Source: Pseudomonadota bacterium (lineage in GTDB: Bacteria; Pseudomonadota; Alphaproteobacteria; Acetobacterales; Acetobacteraceae). Taken from it: DNA of 7,307 nucleotides. Positions 1-6,147 of the stretch are shown piece by piece; position 1 is the stretch's first letter; every line of letters starts with the position of its first letter. Made by a program: the position numbers and the translations under genes. The notes beneath the pieces were generated by a model that saw only the letters and a program-made list of their open reading frames with translations, ran no database searches and was not told the origin of the DNA. Location: positions 1 through 7,307 of the forward strand of contig JAJZFF010000188.1 in assembly GCA_021805485.1 (NCBI GenBank). The letters are read 5' to 3'.

Positions 1-6
1 GGTCAT
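1..6 (-). CDS. Probable start of a gene leaving the left edge (first two codons only)
   Basis: Read on the minus strand, an ATG at 6-4 is followed by ACC and then the window ends. An AGGA Shine-Dalgarno core (plus-strand TCCT at 14-17) lies 7 bases upstream of this ATG, which is ideal spacing. The start would have the same orientation as the dehydrogenase/BKACE operon, and the 272 bases before it contain the paired hairpins that could carry its promoter and operator. Nothing can be said about the product. The alternative is that the ATG is chance; the good ribosome binding site is the only support. Confidence 0.4.
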
Positions 7-13
7 GATCGTT

Positions 14-17
14 TCCT
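14..17 (-). promoter_or_regulatory. Shine-Dalgarno site of the left-edge gene
   Basis: AGGA on the minus strand, inside a purine-rich run, is separated by 7 bases from the ATG at 6-4. It is the main evidence that a minus-strand gene begins there. Confidence 0.4.
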
Positions 18-40
18 TTCCCCATCGGCGCCACCCTCGT

Positions 41-73
41 CAGAGCATCATCCGATCAGAAAAAGATGCTCTG
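41..73. repeat. Hairpin element A, 9-bp perfect stem
   Basis: CAGAGCATC (41-49) and GATGCTCTG (65-73) are perfect reverse complements around a 15-base loop. No U-tract follows on either strand, so it is not a standard intrinsic terminator. The element shares the AGAGCA start and an ATCCGATC core with the second hairpin at 87-128, suggesting two diverged copies of one small palindromic repeat. It may alternatively act in transcription termination downstream of the dehydrogenase operon or in control of the left-edge gene. Confidence 0.6.
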
Positions 74-86
74 TTTATCAATATCA

Positions 87-128
87 TAGAGCACTACATC
101 CGATCCGGACGGATCGGAAAGCGCTCTA
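87..128. repeat. Hairpin element B, compound palindrome
   Basis: The outer arms TAGAGC (87-92) and GCTCTA (123-128) enclose an inner palindrome with 9-bp arms, TCCGATCCG (99-107) and CGGATCGGA (110-118), around a 2-base centre. The inner palindrome has the form of a dimeric repressor operator. The whole element is organised like hairpin A (AGAGCA, then ATCCGATC, then an A-run, then the closing GCTCT arm), pointing to a repeat family. Operator and dispersed-repeat readings are both possible. Confidence 0.55.
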
Positions 129-278
129 GTGCGGGCGATCATCGGCCGGGGCGAACGCCGGATTTCTGTTTCTTGCCGAGCGGGGACCTTAACACCACGA
201 ACCGGGTGAACAAAGCGATGTTTGCCTCCCGGTCGTGGATCGACGGTACAATTATTCCGGATCGGGCCGATCGGGACA

Positions 279-1217
279 TCAGCCGGGGGTCGGATCTTTC
301 GAATTTTGCTTGTGAGCCATGAGGGCCATCAGCCGGCGGTCGCGCCAGGCCGAACGCTCGGCGAGCCGGTCGGCCGGGAGCGCGACCCGCCGCTGGCGCT
401 CGACCTCGGCGATCAGCGCGTCGTCCCAGCCGAGATCGACGCCGCGCGAGCCGGCGATGGTTTCATACATCGGGCGGAAGCGCCGCGCGTAGTCGGCGAC
501 GCCGCCGGGCGCGTTCAGGTCGATCGTCTCGAACGGGCCCATGAAGCTCCAGCGCAGGCCGAGCCCGGCGGAGACGGTGCGATCGACGTCCTCGACCGAC
601 ATGATCCCGTCCGCCACCAGCTTCCAGGCCTCGGCGAGGAGAAGCCCCTGCAGGCGGTTGAGCGCGAAGCCCTCGATTTCACGGGTCAGTTCGACGGGTT
701 CCTGGCCCACGCTTTCCATCAGCGCGCGCACGCGCTGCACGGTCGCCGGCGCCGTCCACGGCGCGGGAACAAGTTCGACGACCGGAATGAGGTAGGGCGG
801 GTTGACCGGGTGGGCGATGAGGCATCGCTCGCGGCAGCCGACATGATCGGTGAAGGCGGACGCCGGAATGCCGGATGACGAGCTGCCGATCAGCGTTTCG
901 GGGTCCACCACCGCGTCCAGCGCCGTGAAGATCTGCCGCTTCTGCTCGACCGTCTCGAAGACGCTTTCCTGGATGTAGGCGGCACCGGCGACGGCATCGG
1001 CGAGCGACGCCGCCACGCGGACGCGCTGGCCTGCCGCCGCGGCATTCTCGATCAGGCCGACCTCCTCGAGGGTTTTCAGCCGGTCGCCGATCAGGCCGAT
1101 GGCGCGGTCCGCGCCGCCCTCGACCGCATCGTACACGGCAACGTCATGTCCCGCGCGGGCGAACACGATGGCCCAGGCCGAGCCGACCAGGCCGGCACCC
1201 ACAACAGCAATCTTCAT
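279..1217 (-). CDS. 3-hydroxyacyl-CoA / 3-hydroxy acid dehydrogenase, lambda-crystallin type
   Basis: NAD-dependent dehydrogenase of 312 residues, expected to oxidise the 3-hydroxyl of a hydroxy acid or its CoA ester in the cytoplasm. The N-terminal Rossmann fold shows GxGxxG at residues 7-12 and an acidic D30 at the end of strand 2, which favours NAD over NADP. The family's catalytic set is visible: a serine run at 112-115, H136 in AHPVNPPY, E148 in VELV and N187 in LNRLQ. The stretch from AHPVNPPY to FMGPFET closely resembles animal lambda-crystallin (L-gulonate 3-dehydrogenase) and less the Pseudomonas L-carnitine dehydrogenase, as remembered. The length matches the family. The start is set by GGAG 6 bases before the ATG. 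It lies 45 bases after the BKACE gene and is almost certainly co-transcribed with it, so it probably supplies a beta-keto acid to that enzyme. Substrate unknown. Confidence 0.9.
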   Translation of the reverse strand: MKIAVVGAGLVGSAWAIVFARAGHDVAVYDAVEGGADRAIGLIGDRLKTLEEVGLIENAAAAGQRVRVAASLADAVAGAAYIQESVFETVEQKRQIFTALDAVVDPETLIGSSSSGIPASAFTDHVGCRERCLIAHPVNPPYLIPVVELVPAPWTAPATVQRVRALMESVGQEPVELTREIEGFALNRLQGLLLAEAWKLVADGIMSVEDVDRTVSAGLGLRWSFMGPFETIDLNAPGGVADYARRFRPMYETIAGSRGVDLGWDDALIAEVERQRRVALPADRLAERSAWRDRRLMALMAHKQNSKDPTPG

Positions 1218-1262
1218 TCCATTCTCCAGTTCAGCCGAATATGTCGCAGTTGGCGCCGTCGG

Positions 1263-2207
1263 TCAGAACCCGACCCGGTCGGCGCCCTTGAGGGACAGGA
1301 TCTGCCGGGCTTCGTCCGGCGTCGCGATCCCGAGGCCGAGGCCCTCGAGGATCTGCCGGACCTTGCGCACCTGCTGGGCGTTGGATTCCGCGAGCTGGCC
1401 GGGACCGATCCAGAGCGAGTCCTCAAGCCCGACGCGGACATTGGCGCCCATCGCCGCCGCCTGTGCGGCGATGGGCATCTGGTTGCGTCCCGCCCCCAGG
1501 ACCGACCAGCGATACTGGTCGCCGAACAGCCGGTCGGCCGTGCGCTTCATGTGCATCACGTCCTCCGGATGCGGGCCGATGCCGCCGAGGATGCCGAACA
1601 CCGTCTGGATGAACAGCGGCGGCTTCACCAGGCCGCGCCCGAGGAAATGCGCGAGATTGTAGAGATGCGCCGTATCGTAGCACTCGAATTCGAAGCGCGT
1701 GCCGGCCTCGCCGAGGGTGCGGAGCACGAATTCGATATCGCGGAACGTATTGCGGAACACCAGGTCCCGCGAGTTCTCGAGAGCGTCCCGCTCCCACGGA
1801 TGCTTGAAGTCCCTGAACCGGTCGAGCATCGGGAACAGGCCGAAATTCATCGAACCCATGTTCAGCGAGGCAACCTCCGGCTGGAACGTCGCCGCCGGCT
1901 GCACCCGTTCCTCGACCGTCATGTAGGGCGCGCCGCCCGTGGTCAGGTTGATGACGGCGTTGGTCCGCTGCTTCACCCGCGGCAGGAAGCGCCCGAATGC
2001 CTCGGGAGACTGGTCCGGCCTGCCGGTGTCCGGATCCCGGGCATGCAGATGCAGGATCGCCGCTCCCGCCTCCGTGGCGGCGACCGCCGAATCGGCGATC
2101 TCCTCCGGCGTCACCGGCAGGTGCGGCGACATGCTCGGCGTGTGAATCGCACCCGTGATCGCGCACGTGATGATGACCTTCCGCCCCGCTGCGCCCGATA
2201 CGCTCAT
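1263..2207 (-). CDS. Beta-keto acid cleavage enzyme (BKACE, DUF849 family)
   Basis: A 314-residue TIM-barrel enzyme of the family founded by 3-keto-5-aminohexanoate cleavage enzyme (Kce). Characterised members use acetyl-CoA to cleave a beta-keto acid into acetoacetate and a new acyl-CoA. The sequence shows the metal ligands H53 and H55 in ILHLHARDP, the NLTTGG loop at 88-93, and R258, E262 and D263 in RVGLEDS; the Glu corresponds to the third metal ligand of Kce. The open frame extends 12 codons further upstream, but the ATG at 2207 is preceded by AGGGAGGT with 5-base spacing and begins just before the conserved KVIITCAITGA strand, so it is preferred. The downstream neighbour is a 3-hydroxy acid dehydrogenase, a natural source of beta-keto acid. 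Carnitine (dehydrocarnitine) is one known substrate context, but nothing in the window establishes it. Confidence 0.93.
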   Translation of the reverse strand: MSVSGAAGRKVIITCAITGAIHTPSMSPHLPVTPEEIADSAVAATEAGAAILHLHARDPDTGRPDQSPEAFGRFLPRVKQRTNAVINLTTGGAPYMTVEERVQPAATFQPEVASLNMGSMNFGLFPMLDRFRDFKHPWERDALENSRDLVFRNTFRDIEFVLRTLGEAGTRFEFECYDTAHLYNLAHFLGRGLVKPPLFIQTVFGILGGIGPHPEDVMHMKRTADRLFGDQYRWSVLGAGRNQMPIAAQAAAMGANVRVGLEDSLWIGPGQLAESNAQQVRKVRQILEGLGLGIATPDEARQILSLKGADRVGF

Positions 2208-2212
2208 GACCG

Positions 2213-2220
2213 ACCTCCCT
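2213..2220 (-). promoter_or_regulatory. Strong Shine-Dalgarno site fixing the BKACE start
   Basis: AGGGAGGT on the minus strand, 5 bases from the ATG at 2207, decides against the upstream in-frame ATG at 2243. Confidence 0.8.
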
Positions 2221-2289
2221 GTCCACCGTGTCTTACCAAGCAATTCCGTCAGCCGGCAAACCTCGCCGGACGCGCGACCGTTGCTGCGC

Positions 2290-2312
2290 CCGCTTCGACC
2301 AGACGAAGGCGG
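2290..2312 (-). terminator. Possible weak terminator stem after the LysR gene
   Basis: CTTCG and CGAAG pair across a 6-base loop on the minus strand, extended by CCG/CGG past a single bulged base. It starts 9 bases after the LysR stop. There is no U-tract, so the structure may be incidental. Confidence 0.25.
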
Positions 2313-2321
2313 CGGCCGGGC

Positions 2322-3203
2322 CTATCCACCGGCCTGCCGCAGGAAATCGACAAACGCCTTGAGCGGCGCCGGCAACAGGCGCCGGCCTGAATAATAGAGA
2401 AACGGGCCGGAAAACGCCTGCCACCACGGTTCCAGGACCGGCTCGAGCATGAAGCTGTCGAGATGCGGCCGCAGCCAGTCCTCGAAGAGATAGATGATTC
2501 CGGCACCGGCAAGGGCCGCCGAAATCGCAAGATCGGCGGCGGTTCCGGAACTGACCAGCAAGGGGCCGGCCGGATCGATCTTCACGATCTCGCCGTCGCG
2601 CTCGAACTCCCAGGGTGGCATCGCGCCGCTGCGGAACCGGCCCCGTATGCAGGCATGGGCGAGCAGGTCGCGCGGGTGCGCCGGCCGGCCCCGCCGGTCG
2701 AGATAGGCGGGGGCGGCGGCCGTCGCGAAACGCTGGACGCGCGGGCCGATCGGCACGGCGATCATGTCCTGTTCCAGCCGCTCGTCATAGCGGATCCCGG
2801 CGTCGCACCCCGCCGCGACGACGTCGACGAAATCATCCTCGGCAACGATCTCCACCCGGATCTCCGGGAAGGCGGCGAGGAAGGGCGGAAGAATGGAAGG
2901 CAGGACCAGCCGGGCCGCGCTGACGGGGACATTGAGCCTCAGTGTTCCGGCGGGTCGGGCACGGAAGACGTTCACCACATCGAGCGCGTCCTCCACCTCC
3001 CGCAGCGCCGGGCCGAGCCGTTCGATGAGCTGCGCCCCCGCCTCGGTCGGCACGACGCTTCGTGTGGTCCGGTGCAGCAGCCGCACGCCGAGCGCGGCCT
3101 CGAGCCGGCGCACCGATTCGCTCAGGGCCGACGCGCTGGCGCCGCTGACGCGCGCGCCTTCGCGGAAGCCACCGGCACGCGCCACGGTCATGAAGGCGTT
3201 CAA
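2322..3203 (-). CDS. LysR-family transcriptional regulator (start uncertain, possible frameshift)
   Basis: LysR-type regulator: an N-terminal winged helix-turn-helix (about residues 3-60, including ASALSESVRRLEAALGVRLLHRTTRS and the PTEAG ending) followed by a periplasmic-binding-protein-like effector domain (about 88-290). The first in-frame start after a stop is TTG at 3203, giving 293 residues but no Shine-Dalgarno. The frame stays open upstream for eight more codons that read as normal LysR helix 1 (GPDLDALNAF), so TTG truncates the family N-terminus. An ATG at 3231 in the right place is one base out of frame and meets UGA after five codons. A one-base insertion, a +1 frameshift or a rare AUC start could explain this. 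It is divergent from the aldo/keto reductase gene, which is its likely target, and lies upstream of the BKACE operon on the same strand, so it could control either. Confidence 0.88.
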   Translation of the reverse strand: MNAFMTVARAGGFREGARVSGASASALSESVRRLEAALGVRLLHRTTRSVVPTEAGAQLIERLGPALREVEDALDVVNVFRARPAGTLRLNVPVSAARLVLPSILPPFLAAFPEIRVEIVAEDDFVDVVAAGCDAGIRYDERLEQDMIAVPIGPRVQRFATAAAPAYLDRRGRPAHPRDLLAHACIRGRFRSGAMPPWEFERDGEIVKIDPAGPLLVSSGTAADLAISAALAGAGIIYLFEDWLRPHLDSFMLEPVLEPWWQAFSGPFLYYSGRRLLPAPLKAFVDFLRQAGG

Positions 3204-3252
3204 GGCGTCGAGATCAGGTCCGATTGTTCATGTTCCCGCACAAGCCGTATGG

Positions 3253-3282
3253 ATTGTAGCGGATTATCATGCGGATGGTCAG
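3253..3282 (-). promoter_or_regulatory. Candidate promoter of the LysR gene
   Basis: On the minus strand CTGACC (3282-3277) and TACAAT (3258-3253) are separated by 18 bases. TACAAT matches the -10 consensus at five of six positions; the -35 is weaker. Transcription would begin about 15 bases before the ATG at 3231, leaving a short leader and placing the TTG at 3203 much further in. This placement supports the ATG as the ancestral start. Confidence 0.4.
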
Positions 3283-3309
3283 TAGCCAGCTGTGATCCAT
3301 CCACCGCAT

Positions 3310-3313
3310 GGAG
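3310..3313 (+). promoter_or_regulatory. Shine-Dalgarno site deciding the aldo/keto reductase start
   Basis: GGAG lies 6 bases before the ATG at 3320. It overlaps the alternative in-frame ATG at 3308, which has no site of its own, so 3320 is preferred. Confidence 0.65.
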
Positions 3314-3319
3314 ACGATC

Positions 3320-4198
3320 ATGTCCAGCATAGACCCGTCCGGCACCTTCACCCTCGGCGACCGGCCCGTCAGGCGCCTCGGCTACGGCGCGATGCAGCTC
3401 GCGGGGCCGGGCGTTTTCGGCCCGCCCCGGGACCCCGAGGCTGCCCGCACGGTATTGCGCGAAGCCGTGGCCGCCGGGGTCAATCACATCGACACCGCCG
3501 ATTTCTACGGCCCGCACGTCACCAACCAGCTGATCCGCGAGGCGCTGCATCCCTACGCTGACGACCTCGTCATCGTCACCAAGGTTGCCGCGCGCCGCGG
3601 CGATGACGGCTCCTGGCTGCCGGCCCTTGCGCCCGCGGAACTGACCCGGGCCGTTCACGACAATCTCCGCAATCTCGGCCTCGAACGGCTGGAGGTCGTC
3701 AATTTCCGCAGCATGCACGCCATGCACGGCCCGGCCGAGGGATCGATCGAAGAACCGGTCTCCGTTCTCGCCGAACTGCAGCGGCAGGGGCTGATCCGCC
3801 ATGTCGGGCTGAGCAACGTGACGCCCGGACAGATCGCGGAAGCCCGCCGGATCACCGACATCGTCTGCGTGCAGAACCACTACAACCTGGCGCATCGCGA
3901 CGACGACGCCCTGATCGACGCGCTGGCGGAAGAGGGGATCGCCTATGTGCCGTATTTCCCGCTCGGCGGCTTCACGCCCCTGCAATCATCGAAACTCTCC
4001 TCGGTGGCCGGACGCCTCGGCGTGCCGCCGATGCAGGTGGCGCTGGCCTGGCTGCTCCGGCGGTCTTCGAACATCCTGCTGATCCCGGGCACGGCATCGG
4101 CGGATCACTTGCGGCAGAACCTGGCCGCCGCGGGCCTCGAGTTGTCGGCGGCCGACTGCGACGAACTGAACGACATCCAGGGCGCCGGACCGGCATGA
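3320..4198 (+). CDS. pdxI: Aldo/keto reductase, YdbC/PdxI (pyridoxal reductase) type
   Basis: A 292-residue NADPH-dependent oxidoreductase with the (beta/alpha)8 fold, cytoplasmic. It closely matches E. coli YdbC (PdxI, which reduces pyridoxal to pyridoxine) as remembered: the blocks RLGYGAMQLAGPGVFGPPRD, HIDTADFYGPHVTNQ, LVIVTK, HVGLSNVTP, FPLGGFTPLQSS and MQVALAWLL all recur in order. Catalytic D58, Y63 and K88 are present. The usual His of the tetrad (the H-R pair) is absent and the site reads N128-F129-R130; the E. coli protein also lacks it, with VNLR there from memory. The C-terminal NILLIPGT block is the cofactor-binding region. The start at 3320 is chosen from the GGAG spacing. It is divergent from a LysR gene that probably regulates it. 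No other vitamin B6 gene is in view, so the physiological aldehyde remains uncertain. Confidence 0.92.
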   Translation: MSSIDPSGTFTLGDRPVRRLGYGAMQLAGPGVFGPPRDPEAARTVLREAVAAGVNHIDTADFYGPHVTNQLIREALHPYADDLVIVTKVAARRGDDGSWLPALAPAELTRAVHDNLRNLGLERLEVVNFRSMHAMHGPAEGSIEEPVSVLAELQRQGLIRHVGLSNVTPGQIAEARRITDIVCVQNHYNLAHRDDDALIDALAEEGIAYVPYFPLGGFTPLQSSKLSSVAGRLGVPPMQVALAWLLRRSSNILLIPGTASADHLRQNLAAAGLELSAADCDELNDIQGAGPA

Positions 4199-4215
4199 CC
4201 TGATCGCCCCGCGTC

Positions 4216-4244
4216 GCTGTCGCCGGCTGCGGTCCGGCGACAGC
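4216..4244 (+). terminator. Hairpin after the aldo/keto reductase gene
   Basis: GCTGTCGCCGG (4216-4226) and CCGGCGACAGC (4234-4244) form a perfect 11-bp GC-rich stem with a 7-base loop, 17 bases after the reductase stop. No U-tract follows, as is common for terminators in high-GC genomes. It probably insulates the downstream DUF2189 gene. Confidence 0.55.
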
Positions 4245-4364
4245 CGAACGACATCCGCTCGCCTCTGCCATGCGGCCGGAGCATGACGGTTGCGGCGCGC
4301 CCGCCGGTTGTTCTGCGGGGCGCGAAGCACCACCGAATCTTTCCATATCCGGGGGGCCAGATCC

Positions 4365-4371
4365 GGGGGAG
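4365..4371 (+). promoter_or_regulatory. Shine-Dalgarno site of the DUF2189 gene
   Basis: GGGGGAG lies 7 bases before the ATG at 4379 and selects it over the upstream in-frame ATG at 4283, which would add 32 residues lacking family resemblance. Confidence 0.7.
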
Positions 4372-4378
4372 TGTCGCC

Positions 4379-5233
4379 ATGCATATCCGCAATCCGATCG
4401 AATGGGCGCTGTCGGCGCCGGGCCACGCGGTGGAGGAAATCGGCGCCGCCGACGGCGAAACGTATTGGGCCGGAGCTAAGACGCTTCCGGTGAATATCCG
4501 CCGGATCGGCATCGAGGATCTCGCCGTGGCGCTGCGCCGCGGGTTCGAGGATTTCGAAGCCGACCGAACCGATATCGTCGTCCTCGCCCTCGTGTTTCCG
4601 ATTGCCGGCCTCGTCCTCAGCGCCGCCGTCGCGAACGGGCATCTCCTGCCGCTCGTCGTGCCCCTGGTGGCCGGCTTCGCCCTGATCGGGCCGCTGGCCT
4701 CGGTCTGGCTGATGGAATTGAGCCGCCTGCGCGAGTCCGGCCGCACGCCGAGGGTGATCGAGGCCGCCGGCATCCTGCGTTCGCCCCAGATCGGCGCGAT
4801 CCTGGCGATGGGCGGGTTGCAGATCCTCCTCCTGCTTCTGTGGCTGGGGGCGGCGGAGTTCATCTATATCCGGACCCTCGGGGCCGCCGAACCGCGGTCC
4901 TTCGCGGCGTTCGTGGCGGCGGCGCTGACCACGCCCGCCGGCTGGGCGATGATCGCCGCCGGGGTTTGCGCCGGCTTCGTGTTTGCGGTCGCGGCGCTGG
5001 CGATCGGCGTCATGTCCTTTCCGCTGCTGCTCGACCGGCCCGCCGACATGCCCGCGGCGCTCGGCATATCGATCCGGGCGCTGTGGCGGAATCCGGCCAT
5101 TCTGGGCCTGTGGGGGCTGATCGTCCTGGTCGGCCTCGCACTCGGCGCCGTTCCCGGATTGCTCGGCATCGCCATCGTCCTGCCCATCCTCGGGCATTCG
5201 ACCTGGCATCTTTACCGGCGCATCATCGATTGA
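4379..5233 (+). CDS. DUF2189 family integral membrane protein
   Basis: A 284-residue inner-membrane protein of unknown function. The N-terminal about 60 residues are soluble and contain a short segment, VNIRRIGIEDLAVALRRGFE (38-57), typical of the family's entry into the membrane domain. Hydrophobic segments are visible at about 66-84, 88-110, 138-160, 188-214 and 240-276, the last long enough for two helices. The C-terminus LGHSTWHLYRRII is the family's conserved ending. The recognition as DUF2189 is from remembered family pattern. There is no signal peptide. It has its own ribosome binding site, an upstream hairpin separates it from the reductase gene, and it converges with the ArgP-type regulator with only 26 bases between stops, so it appears to be a single-gene unit. 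Nothing in the neighbours indicates its job. Confidence 0.85.
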   Translation: MHIRNPIEWALSAPGHAVEEIGAADGETYWAGAKTLPVNIRRIGIEDLAVALRRGFEDFEADRTDIVVLALVFPIAGLVLSAAVANGHLLPLVVPLVAGFALIGPLASVWLMELSRLRESGRTPRVIEAAGILRSPQIGAILAMGGLQILLLLLWLGAAEFIYIRTLGAAEPRSFAAFVAAALTTPAGWAMIAAGVCAGFVFAVAALAIGVMSFPLLLDRPADMPAALGISIRALWRNPAILGLWGLIVLVGLALGAVPGLLGIAIVLPILGHSTWHLYRRIID

Positions 5234-5259
5234 GCGGCGGCGGCCCATAGGGGAGAACA

Positions 5260-6147
5260 TCAGTCGTCGAGCCATTCGGCGGCGGTGGCGGACACCGCGC
5301 GGGTCAGTTTCTCCAGCGCCCTCGCGTGCAGGCGGGCCACCGTCCAGTAAAGCTTGACGTCGATCCGCAGGCCGGGCGGCAATTCGGTCAAACGCCCGGC
5401 GGCGAGATGCGGCTCGGCCAGCGGCGCCGGGTGCAACCCCCAGGCCAGCCCGGCGATGCAGAGATCCAGAAAGGCATGGGTCGAGGGAATCCAGTGCGTC
5501 GGCGCAGCAAGCTCGACGCCGTGCGCCTCCGAGGCCCAGCGCGCCTGCCATGCGTCCCGCCGGTCGAACCGCATGTGAGGTGCCCGCATCAGCGTGTCGC
5601 GATTCACCCCCGCGGCAAAATGTCTCGCCATGAAATCCGGGCTGGCGCAGGCAATGTAGGGCAGCGCGCCGAGCAGGATCGTCCGGCAGCCCTGCACGGG
5701 TTCGGGATCGGCCGTCACCGCGGCCAGGACCTCGCCCGAGCGCAGCCGGTCGGCCGTATGGGCCTCGTCGTCCAGCGCCAGGTCGAGCAGGATTCCCGCG
5801 CCGCGCCCGAAGGTGGCGGCCGCCTGGGGAAACCACGTTGCCAGACTGTCGGCGTTCACGGCCACTTTCAGCGTGAGCGGCGGGGCCGCCCCTGTCAGGG
5901 CGAGGGCCGGTGCGAGGTCGTCCTCGAGAAGTTTCACCCGATCGAGATGCGCGCAAAGGGCGCGGCCCATATCGGTGGGAACGCAGGGCTGCCCGCGGAC
6001 GACCAGAACCGAGCCGAGCCGTTCCTCAAGGCCGCGCACGCGCTGGGAAACCGCCGAAGGGGTGATGCCCAGCGCTTGCGCGGCACGTTCGAAGCTGCCC
6101 TCGCGGATCACCGCGCCGACGGCGGCCAGGGCGGAATAGTCGAGCAT
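5260..6147 (-). CDS. LysR-family regulator of the ArgP/LysG type
   Basis: A 295-residue LysR regulator of the ArgP (IciA)/LysG branch, which senses lysine and/or arginine and activates a basic amino acid exporter gene. The N-terminus, LDYSALAAVGAVIREGSFERAA, followed by the recognition helix around TPSAVSQRVRGLEERLG (29-45) and VVRGQP, is the hallmark of this subgroup. The effector domain spans about 92-290. The ATG at 6147 gives the exact family N-terminus although the Shine-Dalgarno is poor. It is divergent from, and shares a 74-bp control region with, the LysE/ArgO exporter, which matches the lysG-lysE arrangement of Corynebacterium. The ligand (lysine, arginine or both) cannot be told from the sequence, so no symbol is given. 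Confidence 0.93.
   Translation of the reverse strand: MLDYSALAAVGAVIREGSFERAAQALGITPSAVSQRVRGLEERLGSVLVVRGQPCVPTDMGRALCAHLDRVKLLEDDLAPALALTGAAPPLTLKVAVNADSLATWFPQAAATFGRGAGILLDLALDDEAHTADRLRSGEVLAAVTADPEPVQGCRTILLGALPYIACASPDFMARHFAAGVNRDTLMRAPHMRFDRRDAWQARWASEAHGVELAAPTHWIPSTHAFLDLCIAGLAWGLHPAPLAEPHLAAGRLTELPPGLRIDVKLYWTVARLHARALEKLTRAVSATAAEWLDD

Larger units (their letters stand above)
7..278. other. Gene-free intergenic region with paired hairpins
   Basis: This stretch between the left-edge gene start and the end of the dehydrogenase holds no convincing gene. Bases 41-128 carry two related hairpin elements (listed separately). A short GATCGG/CCGATC inverted repeat with a 1-base centre lies at 260-272, just beyond the dehydrogenase stop, and could be a weak stem, but no U-tract follows. 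A minus-strand TATGAT at 88-83 resembles a -10 box but has no matching -35 at 16-18 bases. The segment about 41-100 is clearly AT-richer than the flanking genes, as expected for a control region. Confidence 0.6.
2208..2321 (-). promoter_or_regulatory. Leader/promoter region of the BKACE-dehydrogenase operon
   Basis: This 114-base gap between the LysR stop and the BKACE start probably holds the operon promoter, unless the genes are read through from the LysR gene. A weak match is TTGCCG, 18 bases, TAAGAC on the minus strand (4 of 6 and 3 of 6 to consensus), ending roughly 30 bases before the ATG. This assignment is tentative. Confidence 0.25.

Noticed and set aside
5..322. A 105-codon plus-strand open frame in the left intergenic region
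   Set aside because: It runs through both hairpin elements and into the end of the dehydrogenase gene, has no visible ribosome binding site and resembles no known protein.
279..1217. Naming the dehydrogenase as L-carnitine dehydrogenase
   Set aside because: The BKACE neighbour suggests it, but the sequence blocks resemble lambda-crystallin/L-gulonate 3-dehydrogenase more closely, and no other carnitine gene is visible.
1146..2390. A 414-codon plus-strand open frame
   Set aside because: It lies antisense to the BKACE gene and its flanks, with low-complexity Arg/Gly/Pro/Ala/His-rich content and no family resemblance.
3200..3985. A 261-codon minus-strand open frame overlapping the aldo/keto reductase
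   Set aside because: It is antisense to a strongly conserved enzyme gene and shows no domain. Its only interest is that it crosses the LysR start region.
3986..5956. A very long open frame on the minus strand (656 codons)
   Set aside because: It overlaps the aldo/keto reductase 3' end, the whole DUF2189 gene and most of the ArgP-type gene. Its translation is rich in Arg, Gly, Pro and Asp with no recognisable domain; it is a high-GC shadow frame.
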